Below are positions 1-12,364 of a stretch of 64,000 nt of DNA, piece by piece. The notes beneath the pieces were generated by a model. That model did not search any database. It was not told the origin of the DNA and was given only the letters and a program-made list of their open reading frames with translations. The DNA comes from Lonicera japonica (lineage: Eukaryota; Streptophyta; Magnoliopsida; Dipsacales; Caprifoliaceae), in the NCBI GenBank assembly GCA_021464415.1, contig CM038468.1:25573325-25637324 (forward strand), in the 5' to 3' direction. Both the position numbers and the translations under genes were made by a program. Positions within the stretch are counted from its first letter, which is position 1, and every line of letters starts with the position of its first letter.

Positions 1-457
1 ATTATTTATTAATTTATTTAAGTCGTGTGACGATAAAAAATGATAAAAAAATGCTGAAGAACAGAGGCGGCCCAAGGTCATAAAAAATAGATTTTAAACT
101 TGAATCTAAAGCAATTACAAAGTATCAAAATAGAGTTATGGATTTAGTCAAAAATAAGATAATTGAAAAATAATACCCTTTTCAATTCAAAAAATGAAGA
201 AGTATTAAATGGATTTCATTTCCTATTCATTTTTTGTTCTTTTGTAACATTCCACTTGTAGTTATACCTCTGTGTATATTAGGTATTGTACGTGTTAATG
301 CATCACCTTGCAGTAGCAGTGGAGATATGATATAGAATGCTGAAGAAGATTATTTATTTATTTATTATAACAATAGTGAAATCAATCTAAGGAATTACAA
401 ATCAGAACATGTTAATCATCATCATCATCGTCATCATCATCGCTTAACACGTCATTG

Positions 458-697
458 TTAAACCAGTATGTTTGAAGCTTTACCGTATTGGTCCCATATA
501 GTATACTCCTCTATAATATCATTACCAGTCAAGTGCTTACACATCTCATTCACATTAAGCTTCCGTTTATAGTTGCGACAGTTTATGCAAGGACACGTGT
601 ACAATCCAGTTGGTTCATTAGTATTTCGTGCTACAAACTCCAAGAATTTGAGTATCCCCAAAATGTAGGGGTCCGAATCATTACAGCACTGCATCAA
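458..697 (-). pseudogene. CACTA transposase N-terminal fragment (transposase-associated domain)
   Basis: The 79-residue frame has the signature of the plant transposase-associated domain found at the N-terminus of En/Spm TNP2-type proteins: a CPCINC cysteine motif, then a basic stretch, then EMCKHL and EEYTIWDQYG. Upstream of the first ATG the frame continues to an AG at about 717 and reads IDKSLM, which resembles the usual D+SWM opening of this domain, so the exon probably starts there. After the domain the frame stops. A +1 shift would continue into an Asp-rich run (about 420-445), which in intact relatives often follows this domain, so a frameshift or an intron boundary lies here. The rest of the transposase would be left of the window. 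Confidence 0.6.
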
Positions 698-1639
698 ACT
701 CTTATCTATGTTTCCTATTATTTATAAAAAATAATTAATAGATATTAAATATATTGATTAGATTATCTTTACAAAAAAAAATAGAGAAAAACGCTTAAAT
801 TATTTGTACTTTTATAGATATAGATATAGATTGATATATTTTATTAAAATTAAGACTTCTTTATAGTTATATATATATATAAAGAAGTCTTAATTTTAAG
901 TATCAAATCCTTAATTTTTAAAGACTCATCATATCCCTAATTAGTATAGTATTGTATCATATAAAATACGTATTTGTGCTTCCTTGCTTATTGTGAATAT
1001 TTTATGTTTAATTTATAATGATAACAGATACGAACTTATTTGAAGCATTTGTCTTGTACCTAAATCATCAAAGCACTTGAAAAGTATATAATCATTTATT
1101 TAAATATCAAGGATAGTGTAATGAAATTATAATAATTTATATTATATAATTTTCTTTTATATATTAATATATTTTTCTAATAAATATTTATATATATAAT
1201 AATAAATAAATATAGTATTATACATAATATTATATATAAAAGTATTTAAATTAACACTAAAACTACATTTTTAACACTAATTAACTCAATCTAACTATTA
1301 TGAACACAAAATTTAGTAACAAATTAAGATTAGTAACGAATTAAGATGAATAAGAGAGATTATACTAACCTAAAAATCAAATAGGATGCAAGAACAAAGC
1401 CTTTAGTGATAGAAATGGTGATTTGCACCTTAAAATCGCCCAAATAGCATCTCCTCCAACCAAAATGCATTATGAGAAAAAGCTTTATATAAAAGAAAAT
1501 ACATTTAGGCGACTGATAATGCATTGTCAGTCGCCTATGTAAGATCTTAAGCGACCGATAATGTACAAACTTAGTCTCCTAAGCAGTCTGGTCAAAGTCC
1601 TTCGTACTTGATTAAAAATGTCGGTGGAAGCTTTTAAGC

Positions 1640-2110
1640 GATTGACATATGAATCTCAGTCGCTTAAGATCTCTTAAGAGACGAACATAGGTCAGTCTCT
1701 TAAACGTAGTCGCATAAGGTCTCTTAAGCGACTAACAAAGGATGGTCGTTGAAGTATAGTCGCATAAAAGCCTCCTAGGCCACTAATTAACTATAGTCGC
1801 TTAAATGTAGTCGCTTAAGATCTCTTAAGTGACGAACATAGGTCAGTCTCTTAAGTGTAGTCGCATAAGGTCTCTTAGGCGACTAACAAAGGATGGTCGC
1901 TGAAGTGTAGTCGCATAAGAGCCTCCTAGGCGACTAATTAACTCTAGTCGCTTAAGTGTAGTCGCTTAAGATCTCTTAAGTGACGAACATAGGACAGTCT
2001 CTTAAGTGTCGTCGCATAAGGTTTCTTAGGCGACTAACAAAGGATGGTCGATGAAGTGTAGTCGCCTAAGAGCCTCCTAGGCGACTAATTAACTCTAGTC
2101 TCTTAAGTAT
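1640..2110. repeat. Subterminal tandem array, period about 151 bp, about three copies
   Basis: The landmark CGCATAAGGT recurs at about 1711, 1862 and 2013, a spacing of 151. Each unit holds several copies of a CTTAAG/GTCGC motif in both orientations, so it can fold on itself. Such motifs are the expected transposase-binding sites of CACTA elements. Function is inferred from position only. Confidence 0.65.
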
Positions 2111-3003
2111 AGTGGCTTAAGCATGCTTAAGTAACGGACAATAATGTTAGTCGCCTAAGAATTGCTTAAGCGATTGACCGAAAAAAGTCAGTCTCTTAAG
2201 ATGATTTGGTGTAGTGTTAGGTTTCCTAGGAATCCTAAATATCTTGCCAAAACTTGAACCAAACAATGGAATCCTCTCCAGAAAGGAAATTAGGATTCCA
2301 GGAATCACCAAAAACTCGAACCAAACGGACCTTAAGTGGACAGATTGAGCCATTTAATTTGAGGGGGTAAACGGATCAATTTTATGATGAATATCTCCAT
2401 GATTAGTATATCATCTTTAACAAATTTTATCAAAAAATAATCGGAAAGTGAGTAAACTAAACATCATATATATATGCGCGTTTCGGGCCATTGAAATTTT
2501 AGATATTTAGTTTACTCACTTTCCAGTTGAATTTTTTGAAGAAATTTGTTGAAGATGATTTACTAATCTAGAACATCATCTTCACCAATTTTCATCATAA
2601 AACCCAAATTCTGAGAAGAAGTAAACATCTTAATCATCCAAACACAAATCAATTGTTTCTATCTTGTTATTAAATTGGGTCTAAATATTCCATATGTATG
2701 ATAAGTGCACTAACAGATGAAGTATATAATAATGCATACCAAATTTATTTATTTTGGCATGCAGCGTATTCGTATGGAGTTTGCTACATCCAATGGTTTA
2801 GCCAGTAGAAAGTGTGAAATGATAATGAAAGATTAAAAGGGATATATGGTCATGGCCTCTTAAGGTTGGTACTTGATAAGAGTCATGTTTACATTACTAG
2901 AGGATTGCATCATTTATATACTACAAATGGCATGAAAGAAGGATATTCTTTCATCATCCAGCTCCTCCACAATGGATACGAGCCTGTTACGAATTTTCTT
3001 ACT

Positions 3004-3030
3004 ACTCTCTCTCTCTCTCTCTCTCTCTCT
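3004..3030 (+). repeat. (CT)n tract after decayed exon-4 donor
   Basis: A run of CT dinucleotides starts 2 bases after the position of the lost 5' splice site of the pseudogene exon. Confidence 0.9.
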
Positions 3031-3098
3031 TCAACTTAAGGAAAGATTATACCTTACCACTAGACCACTACTTAGTACACTCGACCGTTATGCGATAT

Positions 3099-3590
3099 TT
3101 CACTACAATAAACTGTTTAATTATTTAAACTATTCGTGTAATCGTAACATAAAGTATTCATTTAGTGATGCAAGTTTGTGTTTCATCACTTCATGTATTT
3201 TTTTAGTGACGAAACCTAGAATTTGTCACAAATGTTGCTACAGCCAAGAGAGAGTTTTGTAATTAAAGTATGTTTTCTAGTGATGCAAAGACCATTAGTG
3301 ACCAAAATATTTTGTGATGAAACTCCTTTTTTGTCACTAGAAACTTTGTGACCATGTTGTGATGAAATTTTTATGTCACTAATGTGGTTTGTGCCAAAAA
3401 ATATAATTTTATCCAAAAGTTTAGTGATACAAAGACCTTTAATGACCAAAACATTTTGAGATGGTACTCTTTTTTTGTCACTAGAAACTTTAGTGACCAT
3501 GTTGTAAGTCACTAATATGGTTTGTAACGAAAAACATAAGTTTAGTGCATAGTTGTCACTGAAAAGTTATTTTGTTTTAAATTAGATATT
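3099..3590. mobile_element. CACTA-like fragment with GTGAC subterminal motifs
   Basis: It starts with CACTACAATAAACTG and then holds many TTTAGTGATGCAA and TCACTAGAAACTT motifs in both orientations. The same stretch is in the paralogous intron at 26096-26475, so it was inserted before the block duplicated. No opposite terminus was found, so the class is tentative. Confidence 0.4.
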
Positions 3591-4320
3591 TTATATCACA
3601 ATATTTAAATTTTCAAATCATAATAAGTACACATGATCGATAGCGTTTGATCATGCTGCCATAACATTTCTTCCTTATATATATTTAAGGTAATGATTCT
3701 AAATCTTAGTTTAAGCAATATTTTTATTACTGAAATATGAAAGGTAATTTTACGTGCATACCAAAGGTCCTAATTGATGAATGTCGATTTGTAAAGGGTT
3801 AAATAAAATCCCAAAGAAGCAGCATGTAGAATGCAAGTTTTATATTGAAAGACAAAGCTGCTACTTAGTGTTCGAGAAATACAACTAATACTACTACTCA
3901 TCATCATCATGATGGAGGACATGGACATCCTTATTTCAGCTCCACTTTGACAGCCTCTAATATCAAAAGTTTGGGATTGGTGAGTATTTGAATTATTGAA
4001 GAATTTATATGACACGCGCGACAACTATAGCCAATTTCCATCTTTTTTAGCATTTAACTTCGTTTGGTACTTTTAATTTTGCAGTGTGTTCTAATGGAGT
4101 ATGCTAGGTTGAATGGTTTGATTGGTAGAAATTGTGAGGTGATTATGAAAGATGAGAAGGGAAGGTCATGGCCTACGAGATTGAAGCATAGTGGAAATTA
4201 TGTTTGTATTACTAGAGGATTTCATCACTTCCTTACTACAGATGGCTTAAAAGGAGGAGTTTCTTTCATCATCCACCTGCTCCAAAATGGAAACAAGCCT
4301 CTTATGGATTTTCGCTGTAA

Positions 4321-4324
4321 TCTC

Positions 4325-4360
<36 letters not shown>
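4321..4360 (+). repeat. (CT)n tract after exon-6-like donor
   Basis: It begins 4 bases inside the intron after the donor at 4317. A C-rich tract follows at 4381-4402. Confidence 0.9.
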
Positions 4361-4362
<2 letters not shown>

Positions 4363-5040
4363 GCACGTATGAAAACATGCCCCCCTCCCCCCCCCCCCTC
4401 CAGTTAAGCGAAGATTATAACTTATCATTAAACCACTACTCAATTTTTTTCAAATTTTGATTTTAAGTCATTTATAAGCTATATGAAGACCACATAAGAC
4501 ATATTGTGTATGCACGGAAAACTAGTATTAAAATGTACAAAAGTGATTTACATAATGGCTGGTTTACATATATGAACGTAGAACAAATATATAATTTTGC
4601 AGTCACACGTCTTAAAATTTAAACAGGTATTGGTGAACGCAAAATAGGCAAAGTTGAAGGAAAGGAGCAGATCAAAAAAGAGCCAAAAAATGAAAACCTA
4701 ACTAAATGTTAGTGTATTTTGAAGCAAAGGGATATATATACATTCAAATGTGTAAAACTTTTGATTACAAAATTGTTTAAATATTATTTTTTAGTTAATC
4801 CACTCACCCATTTAATTTTTGGATGAAACTTGGTGGAGATAATCCACATGTTTAGTATATCATCTCTACCAAATTTCATCAAGAAATCAAATAAAAAAGT
4901 GAATTAACTAAAAAATTGATATATATATATATATATATGCACGTAGCCATTAATATGTCATATGTTTAGCTAACCCACTTTCCGGTTAAATTTTTGATGA
5001 AATTTGGTAGAAATTATCTACTAATCATGGAGAAAATTGT

Positions 5041-6640
5041 TAACATGTATATATCTGTATAGTTTCCCCTTCCTTATTACTTTCCTTTTTCTAATTAGCT
5101 AGTTTCCTTTCTTGTGTAGAAGTATAGGGTTAATTAGTTATTTTTTCTTGTGTATTCCTTATTCTTGTTTTCAATCTTGTCATCTCACAACCTTTTGTGT
5201 CTTCATTCATCCACCACCAATCTCCAAACATCACCAAACTATACCAACTATTCCCCTCTTCAAAACGAGTAATCTACCGTTCAAATCACCTCAATCAGCC
5301 TCTTACGCGCCCACACGCGCCTTCGAAACCAGCCTTTTTTCAATTGTGTAGATCTAAAGCTACTGAAGTCCAATCTTTAAATTTTTTATAATATCCTCTT
5401 CGTCTCTCCCAGACAATCACAGCTGCGAAAAAATACCCCAAAACGGTCCGTCACACGCCCACACGCATGCCATCTTCCTGCCGTGCTTCCTCCACGCGCC
5501 GCCGGGTTCAACCGTTAACTTTAGCATTGTCAACTAATACCATTAGCCATTACCTTTAAAGTTAACAGTGTTACCATCCATCGCCATTAAAGTTAACAAC
5601 GTTAACTCAGAAGTTTTGGTATTTATAATTTGACCCTAGAAGTTTCGATTTGTCTTAAACTTTTGATTCTTTGTCACCAGAATATTGTTTTAGCAATATA
5701 ATAATGTCAAGCAATCAAATTCAATGCATGGATTTGTTTTGACCTGGCAAAGGGTCGTGTCAGATTAGTTTCATGTCAGGTTAAATCAGGTTTAGGTGAA
5801 ACATTGGTAAAACCAAACACGGCCCGTTAAGCTAATGGGTGGAATGATGCTAAGATTTTTTTCATTTTTTTTAAATGCGTGTAGGATGCAGACTTATTCC
5901 TTTATTTGCAGTAAGGGTAATTCAGTGGCTCTCTTTTTAGTCAAATTTGCTAGGAATGTTGATGGTTTAATGTTATTGGTAAAAGCAGCCCCTCATTTTT
6001 TTTGTTACGTCTTTTTTTAATTTATTTAGAAAAACAAAATCACCAGACTACAAATATTGCACACCCATTAGAATGTTAGAAAATTGTCATTTTGCACCAT
6101 TTTGAGACCAATTTTATTTAAAACCAATTGGTCGATTTTGAAAGGTTGTTACGGATTTATGTTCTCCTCGGTGAATACATTAAGATCATGTATTTATTTG
6201 CTCAAAATGGATAACGGGTGAATGAGAAATTGTCATCCAAAGTGAGCTACTTGAGATGGAAAATTAAATGGGAAGTGTTAAGCCCTACACTGGAATTTTG
6301 TGGGAGAAGTTATGAGTTTATAAAAGATCACCATTCACAAACTCATAAGCTTCTAAGAAACATAATGCTCTCTCTCGCACACCTAGGCGCAGGGGGGTGT
6401 GAATCATGGATCAAATTTGGCTTGACATAGGCTTAGCTTGTGTGCGCCCGCACCTGCGAATACAAATGTCGAACCAAAAAAGGACAGTCGCGCGGGGCCT
6501 TGTTTTGCACTCGTAGTTAAATTTTTCCTTCTTCATTTCAATTCAATTTTGAATTTTGAATTATTGTAACAGACAATTGAATACATAAAACGTATGTATT
6601 AATATTCATTTATCAGAAAACGGTTTAATAAGTGACGCGC
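5041..6640. other. Intergenic stretch with no gene seen
   Basis: 5060-5640 is pyrimidine-rich and then GC-richer, with several GTTAAC motifs near 5510-5610; no protein signature was found. 5835-6010 matches 29785-29945 and is a dispersed repeat of unknown class. 6360-6500 is a short GC-rich part. The short open frames here have no recognisable domain. Confidence 0.5.
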
Positions 6641-8284
6641 CGAAAATACTTCCGTGCTTAGGTACCCAAGTGCAGGTTGTCAAGTTATAATACTTGGTAA
6701 GTCCAAGTGTCGAACCACAAGGATAGTCGGAAAGACGATGTGGTGATTTCGAGTCCAAGGCTTTGTTTAAGAGAATATGATTGGTTGATTTTAGTTGTTG
6801 ATTTTAAAGTCTTGCAATAAAAATTAAAATGATGTAATAATAGATGAGAAAAGGCTAAGGCATTATAGAATCCATTTGTTTTGCAAAATTAAGTAAAATC
6901 AATCTCATTCAAAGTTCTCAATGCAATTCCTAAGTGTTGAATATTTTACCCATTTCTAAGCAAAAGGGTGTGGAGAAAAAGCAACCCATTCCCATATAAA
7001 TGCCATATAAAGAAAGGATGTAAGCAAATATCAACACAAGTGTATCTCTCATTTTTATCTTGTGACAAAGGGTGTGAAGCAAATGCAACCCATTCCCATA
7101 TAATATCAACCAAGATTCAAACTTAAAATACACAAAAAGAAAAGGCATAAATTTAAACTAGGCATTTAAGAACTCATTGTTAGTTTCCCCTAGGCAAATG
7201 ACTTGATTATGAAAATGGCCAACTACAAGGAGTTTAGCTCGATAAATCATAACATTTCATTTGTCTAAGATTGGGAGGTCTGGATGGAGGTCAAACCGTC
7301 CTATATAGACTTATTTGAGAAATACAAATTGAATCCTCAAAATGATTAATGAAGTTGTTTATGACATAAATTTAAAAGATCCTCTTTGGCAATACTTTAA
7401 CTAAGAAGATGATGAGTCTTAAAATCACATAAAGTGTAGAAAGCACTCAACATATCATTAAAGTATTAAAAGATTAAAATCTCAAATTTATGGTGTTTCC
7501 ATGAATATTCAAAAACTAATCATGCTTGGCAATGAAAAGTAACTCATTCAGAAAAAGAATGGACATAGGCTAGTAAGAAATACACAAGTGTATCATCTCT
7601 TCATTAATGCTTGAGATCTATGTATACAAGGCATACAAAGTCAAATCATCATATGAAAATTATCTTATTAGCTTATGAATGGTTGAAAAAATGGAGAAGA
7701 TGAAGGATTCAAAAAGTATTTAACAATACTAACAATGGAATGAGAATTGAACTTACATAATTAATGCATTGCAAATTTCATCTTTTAGCTCTAGCAAAGA
7801 AATTTACTCCATAATAAATGTAGAGACAAGAATTATCAAAGTGAACTCCATTTCTCTCTCTAGAAAAAACTATTACGAGCTCTATATATATTAAGAAATG
7901 AGAAGTAATATAGAGTCCTCTCTCCAAAACAACAATGATCACTATAAATAGGAGAGATGTGTTGGATGCTTAAAAATAAACAATGCTTTTTATTTTTATT
8001 TATTTAATTTTTATTTTTTTATTTTTATTTTTGGTGGAGAATTTCACTTTCTTGGATGCTCTTTGGTCACATGGACATGGAGACTTTCTTTCTTGGATGC
8101 TCTTTAATACATGGATACTTTATTTCTTGGATGCTCTTTAATCACATGGACATGGAGACTTTCTTTCTTGGATGCTCTTTGGTCACATGGAGAATTCCAC
8201 TATTGTATTAAATACAATATTTCTTGAAATCTAAAGACACCAAAATAAACACAAAATGTGCCTCTCCAAGCATTATTGTCGCGA
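6641..8284. repeat. 1.64-kb tandem repeat, unit 1
   Basis: Unit 1 of a head-to-tail pair. It begins CGAAAATACTTCCGTGC and ends in a part with short internal repeats of a CTTGGATGCTCTTT motif (8050-8190). Unit 2 is similar throughout, with scattered substitutions and some indels. The opening lines resemble non-coding parts of plant LTR elements, but I see no PBS, polypurine tract or protein, so the class is open. Confidence 0.7.
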
Positions 8285-9884
8285 CGAAAATACTTCCGTG
8301 CTTAGGTACCCAAGTGCAGGTTGTCAAGTTATAATACTTGGTAAGTCCAAGTGTCGAACCACAAGGATAGTCGGAAAGATGATGTGGTGATTACGAGTCC
8401 AAGGTTTTGTTTAAGAGAATTTGATTGGTTGATTTTAGTTGTTGATTTTAAAGTCTTGCAATAAAAATTAAAATGATGTGATAATAGATGAGAAAAGGCT
8501 AAGGCATTATAGAATTCATTTGTTTAGCAAAGTTAAGTAAAATCAATCTCATTCAAAGTTCTCAATGCAATTCCTAAGTGTTGAATATTTTACCCATTTT
8601 TAAGCAAAAGGGTGTGAAGCAAAAGCAACCCATTCCCATATAAATGTCATATGAAGAAAGGGTGTAAGCAAATATCAACACAAGTGTATCTCTCATTTTT
8701 ATCTTGTGACAAAGGGTGTGAAGCAAGTGCAACCCATTCCCATATAATATCAACCAAAATTCAAACTTAAAATACATAAAAAGAAAAGGCATAAATTTAA
8801 ACTAGGCATTTAAGAACTCATTGTTAGTTTCCCCTAGGCAAATGACTTGATTATGAAAATGGCCAACTACAAGGAGTTTAGCTCGATAAATCATAACATT
8901 TCATTTGTCTAAGATTGGGAGGTCTAGGTGGAGGTCAAACCGTCCTATATAGACTTATTTGATAAATACAAATTGAATCCTTAAAATGATTAATGAAGTT
9001 GTTTATGACATAAATTTAAAAGATCCTCTTTGGCAATACTTTAACTAAGAAGATGATGAGTCTTAAAATCACATAAAGTGTAGAAAGCACTCAACATATC
9101 ATTAAAGTATTAAAAGATTAAAATCTCAAATTTATGATGTTTCTATGAATATTCAAAGACTAATCATGCTTGGCAATGAAAAGTATCTCATTCAAAGAAA
9201 GAATGGACATAGGCTAGTAAGAAATACACAAGTGTATCATCTCTCCATTAATGCTTGAGATCTATGTATACAAGGCATACAAAGTCAAATCATCATATGA
9301 AAATTATCTTACTAGCTTATGAATGGTTGAAAAAATGGAGAAGATGAAGGATTCAAAAAGTATTTAACAATACTAACAATGGAATGAGAATTGAACTTAC
9401 ATAATTAATGCATTGCAAATTTCATCTTTTAGCCTTAGCAAAGAAATTTACTCCATAATAAATGTAGAGACAAGAATTATAAAAGTGAACTCCATTTCTC
9501 TCTGTAGAAAAAAATATTACAAGCTCTCTATAAATTGAGAAATGAGAAATAAAAATAAGACTAAGATCCCCTCTCCAAAGCAACAATGAAGACTATAAAT
9601 AGGAGAGTTTTGTTGGATGCCAAAAATAAACAATGCTTTTTTTATTTTTGGTGGAGAATTCCACTATCTTGGATACTCTTTAATCACGTGGACAATTCCA
9701 CTTTCTCTCTTTAATCACATGGACATGGAGACTTCCACTTTCTTGGATGCTCTTTAATCACATGGAGACTTACTTTCTTGGATTCCTTTTGCCCATGGAA
9801 AATTCCATTATTGTATTAAATACAATATTTCATGAAATCTAGAGACACCAAAATAAATACAAAAATGTGCCTTTCCAAGCATTG
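8285..9884. repeat. 1.6-kb tandem repeat, unit 2
   Basis: The second unit starts directly after the first with the same CGAAAATACTTCCGTGC opening and ends near CCAAGCATTGTT. It is slightly shorter than unit 1 because its internal short-repeat part (9650-9790) differs. Confidence 0.7.
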
Positions 9885-10140
9885 TTAAATACAAAAGTGC
9901 TACGGGACTAATCGCGAAATAAGTTGGCAAACCGAGTAGTTTTAGAGAAATAAACGCGTCAAACAACTCTGAAAATGAGCGTATGAATGACAATATAAAG
10001 CGTTTATCAATTATTAAATACAAAAGTGCTACGAGACTAATCACGAAATAAGTTGGCAAACCGAGTAGTTTTAGAGAAATAAACGCATCAAACAACTCCG
10101 AAAATGAGCGTATGAATGACAATATTAAGCGTTTATCAAT
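9885..10140. repeat. 129-bp direct tandem repeat, two copies
   Basis: TTAAATACAAAAGTGCTACG starts at 9885 and again at 10014. The copies differ at only a few positions. The minus-strand open frame across them is a by-product of the repeat. Confidence 0.85.
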
Positions 10141-10540
10141 AAGTACTCATTATTAACCAAAAATGGTTTTGGCTTAATTGACATGTTTAATACACCACTC
10201 CCACACCTCTGTATAAATAGACATTTTCTCTTTTAGCACAAACATACAATTCGGGATACCGTTTCCAAACAAACATACTTACAAAAGTTCTTCTCCTCCA
10301 ATCTGGTGATATTGTTCATATACTTGTTCAGTTCGTTGTGAGTAACACTGGTGTGCTTAAGGTAGATACTCTAACCCATTTTACCCTGGGAAACAGACGC
10401 CGTAAGCAACCTCTAAGCACCTCCGGCAAGGCGGCATAACTATTTTAAGGGAATTGAGTGGTACACAAGACTCGGAAATATTTTCTTTTTCCGTATTTTA
10501 TTCTGTTTATGCGTGGCATTTTCTAACACAATATAGCGCA
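10141..10540 (+). mobile_element. Possible LTR fragment with TATA box
   Basis: TATAAATAG at about 10212 lies upstream of a leader-like part and a GC-richer stretch (10380-10440), which resembles the U3/R/U5 order of an LTR. No partner LTR or primer site was found, so this is a weak call. Confidence 0.25.
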
Positions 10541-11710
10541 GGTTCTAATTTAAATTAATCAGCAATAACATTAAGATTTTTCAAAGCAAAGATTAAGGCC
10601 AAGAAGAGAGAGAGAGAGACGAATGACTAATACTTTACAACCATCTCGTTCACCAATTGATGTCAAGTTTGGCATATTGTTTAATAGCTATATTTTGATC
10701 AAAATAATATTTTGAGTAGCATTAAACTTACTCAATTTTAATTTGTACAAACCTTTTATACAAATACATAAAACATTAAATAAAAGGCCACACTAGTTTA
10801 TTTATGTGATGTTACATCGATTTGTCAAAAACTAAGTAAGCCTAACTAACATTTTTCTAATATATTTTTTTACCATTTTTCAGGAAAATTATGCAAACCA
10901 CATAGTATGCATAGATGGATAGGTAACTGGAAAATCGGGGATTTCTTCAAAGTATGATTTCACATAGCTCAATACGATTCCACATACAATATAAAAACCA
11001 AAGTATTAATTCCCATGGTTGTAATTGTACATTTTTAGTGATGAGTATAAACATGTTATTTTATTAATAATGAAGATAATTCTTCTTTCATCATCTTTTC
11101 AAAAAGAGTAATGATAGATAGGGTACTAAATTAAAGGTAGGAAGTTTTACACTCACTAATAGTTTTCTTTCAATTTCATAATTCATCAATCTATTGATGG
11201 TTGAATTAATTCATTGTAATCACCCAAAGATGCATGAAAAAAGTTAAAGTAATCGGAGATACACAAGTCCCTCATCATAATCATGTTTTATAGTGGATTA
11301 TGAACATTACAAAAACAAGTAAAAGCATAGTGATTATGTAGTTACAAATATCGGATTGATTTGAAATTTTGCATGCATGATAAGCACAATAAAAATAGCT
11401 TCTCCAATGGTAGAACTGATAAACACAATAAAAAGTTACAGATATAGGTAAAATTTCTTAATCTTATACGAGTGTAACTTAAACTTTCTCCCTAAATTAA
11501 TTAACCAAGTTATTAGACCAAATGATATGTCAGAAAGAGAATGGGAGATATATGGATCTGATTAAAACACTGACGATACAATTTTTGGCACAATATTTTT
11601 TTAAGCAAACTAGAAATAACATTAAATCAAGGGAAAATAATGATGAGAAGAATCTGGGAACAAGAAATCCGATAATTTTTCAACCAATCTATATTATAAA
11701 ACACCATCTT
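10540..11710. repeat. Dispersed 1.2-kb repeat, copy 1
   Basis: It matches 30010-31290 and, in part, the split copy at 12365-12935 plus 20866-21180. Shared landmarks include TTCAAAGTATGATTTCACAT and AAACATGTTATTTTATTA. It is non-coding and its class is unknown. From 11711 to 12340 I see only AT-rich sequence. Confidence 0.65.
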
Positions 11711-12364
11711 TGACCAAAAAAAAAATTCAAAAAGTATAAGAATCTAATGGTTAAAAATACACATGTTATGGTGTGCATTAGTTCTATACCATTAAATGAG
11801 TTTTATACACATATCCAGATGTCACATCAAAGTTAAAACACTCACACTAATAATATACACACAATAAACTCTCACATACTAATAATTTTGTCTACATTAA
11901 AAATGCCATAACTTAAAATAAAAAATTCAAAATTTAATAAAAATTTAATATTTCAAATCTACTAATCAAGATCAATTAAACAAGATCCATCATGACTATA
12001 CAATTATGCAAAAAAAAAAAAAGAAGAAGAAAAATTATTGTGTAACATTTGAGGTCATACGCTATTTGTTCGTACATTATTGATCATCTTAATTTGTCAT
12101 TTTTAGGACGTACGTTACGTGGTTGGATTATGCTTAAAAAACTCTTTAAAAAATAAAAAAGTCGGTCCAATCCGGTATACTTTTAATTTTTTCAGCATGA
12201 AGATATATTGAACTTACGTTTCGGTTGTTCACAATATTAAATTAGACTCAACAATGAACTCAAAATAGACCGATTGATTTTATCAATTTAAATTCCTCAC
12301 ACGTTAATTTTTTTATCCTATTATCAGATTTTTTTTTGTATTTCACCATGCCAGATGGCACGAG

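Larger units (their letters stand above)
1..2216 (-). mobile_element. CACTA (En/Spm-type) DNA transposon, 5' part, running off the left edge
   Basis: Seen: read on the minus strand, the element begins at 2216 with CACTACACCAAATC, a typical CACTA terminus. About 700 bases of short direct and inverted motifs based on CTTAAGCGAC follow (1500-2200), and then a transposase-associated domain at 458-697. Terminus, subterminal repeats, then transposase N-terminus is the known order at the 5' end of En/Spm elements. The other terminus lies outside the window, so completeness cannot be judged. Between the domain and the repeats (730-1480) I see only AT-rich sequence with no coding signal. Confidence 0.7.
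2765..4712 (+). pseudogene. Truncated REM (B3-domain) pseudogene
   Basis: Four exon remnants match REM exons 4 to 7. Exon 4-like (2765-3001) has an in-frame TAA at 2834-2836 where relatives have GAA, an insertion of about 4 bp near 2841, and a lost 5' splice site (CT where relatives have GT). Exon 5-like (3797-3979) has a +1 frameshift in the codons for the IEDKA stretch. Exon 6-like (4085-4316) is fully open and keeps the B3 core (CEVIMKDEKGRSWP). The last exon (4627-4712) is open and ends a few residues later than in the relatives. There are no exons 1 to 3 upstream. It cannot make a normal REM protein, but a short transcript over 4085-4712 is possible. Confidence 0.75.
2330..5040 (+). repeat. 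Segmental duplicate of the 3' half of the REM gene at 25226-28010
   Basis: The two blocks match through exons, introns and flanks: a foldback at the left, an exon-4-like sequence, a GTGAC-rich intron, exons 5 to 7 and a foldback at the right. This copy lacks exons 1 to 3. Block 2 has an extra insertion of about 110 bp (26550-26660) that is absent here at about 3690. Confidence 0.75.

Noticed and set aside
1640..2110. CRISPR-like array
   Set aside because: Repeats are long, imperfect and without unique spacers, in a plant genome; they fit CACTA subterminal repeats.
4225..4443. Short open frames rich in Arg-Glu or Ser-Leu repeats (also at 2972, 22383, 25698, 27235, 30026 and 33858)
   Set aside because: They are translations of (CT)n and (GA)n microsatellites or exons running into an intron, not separate proteins.
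6930..8792. Twin 72-residue frames at 6930-7148 and 8574-8792
   Set aside because: They are equal only because they lie in the two units of the 1.64-kb repeat; composition is not protein-like.
9808..10122. Minus-strand frame with an internally repeated protein
   Set aside because: The repetition comes directly from the 129-bp DNA repeat; no domain and no family resemblance.
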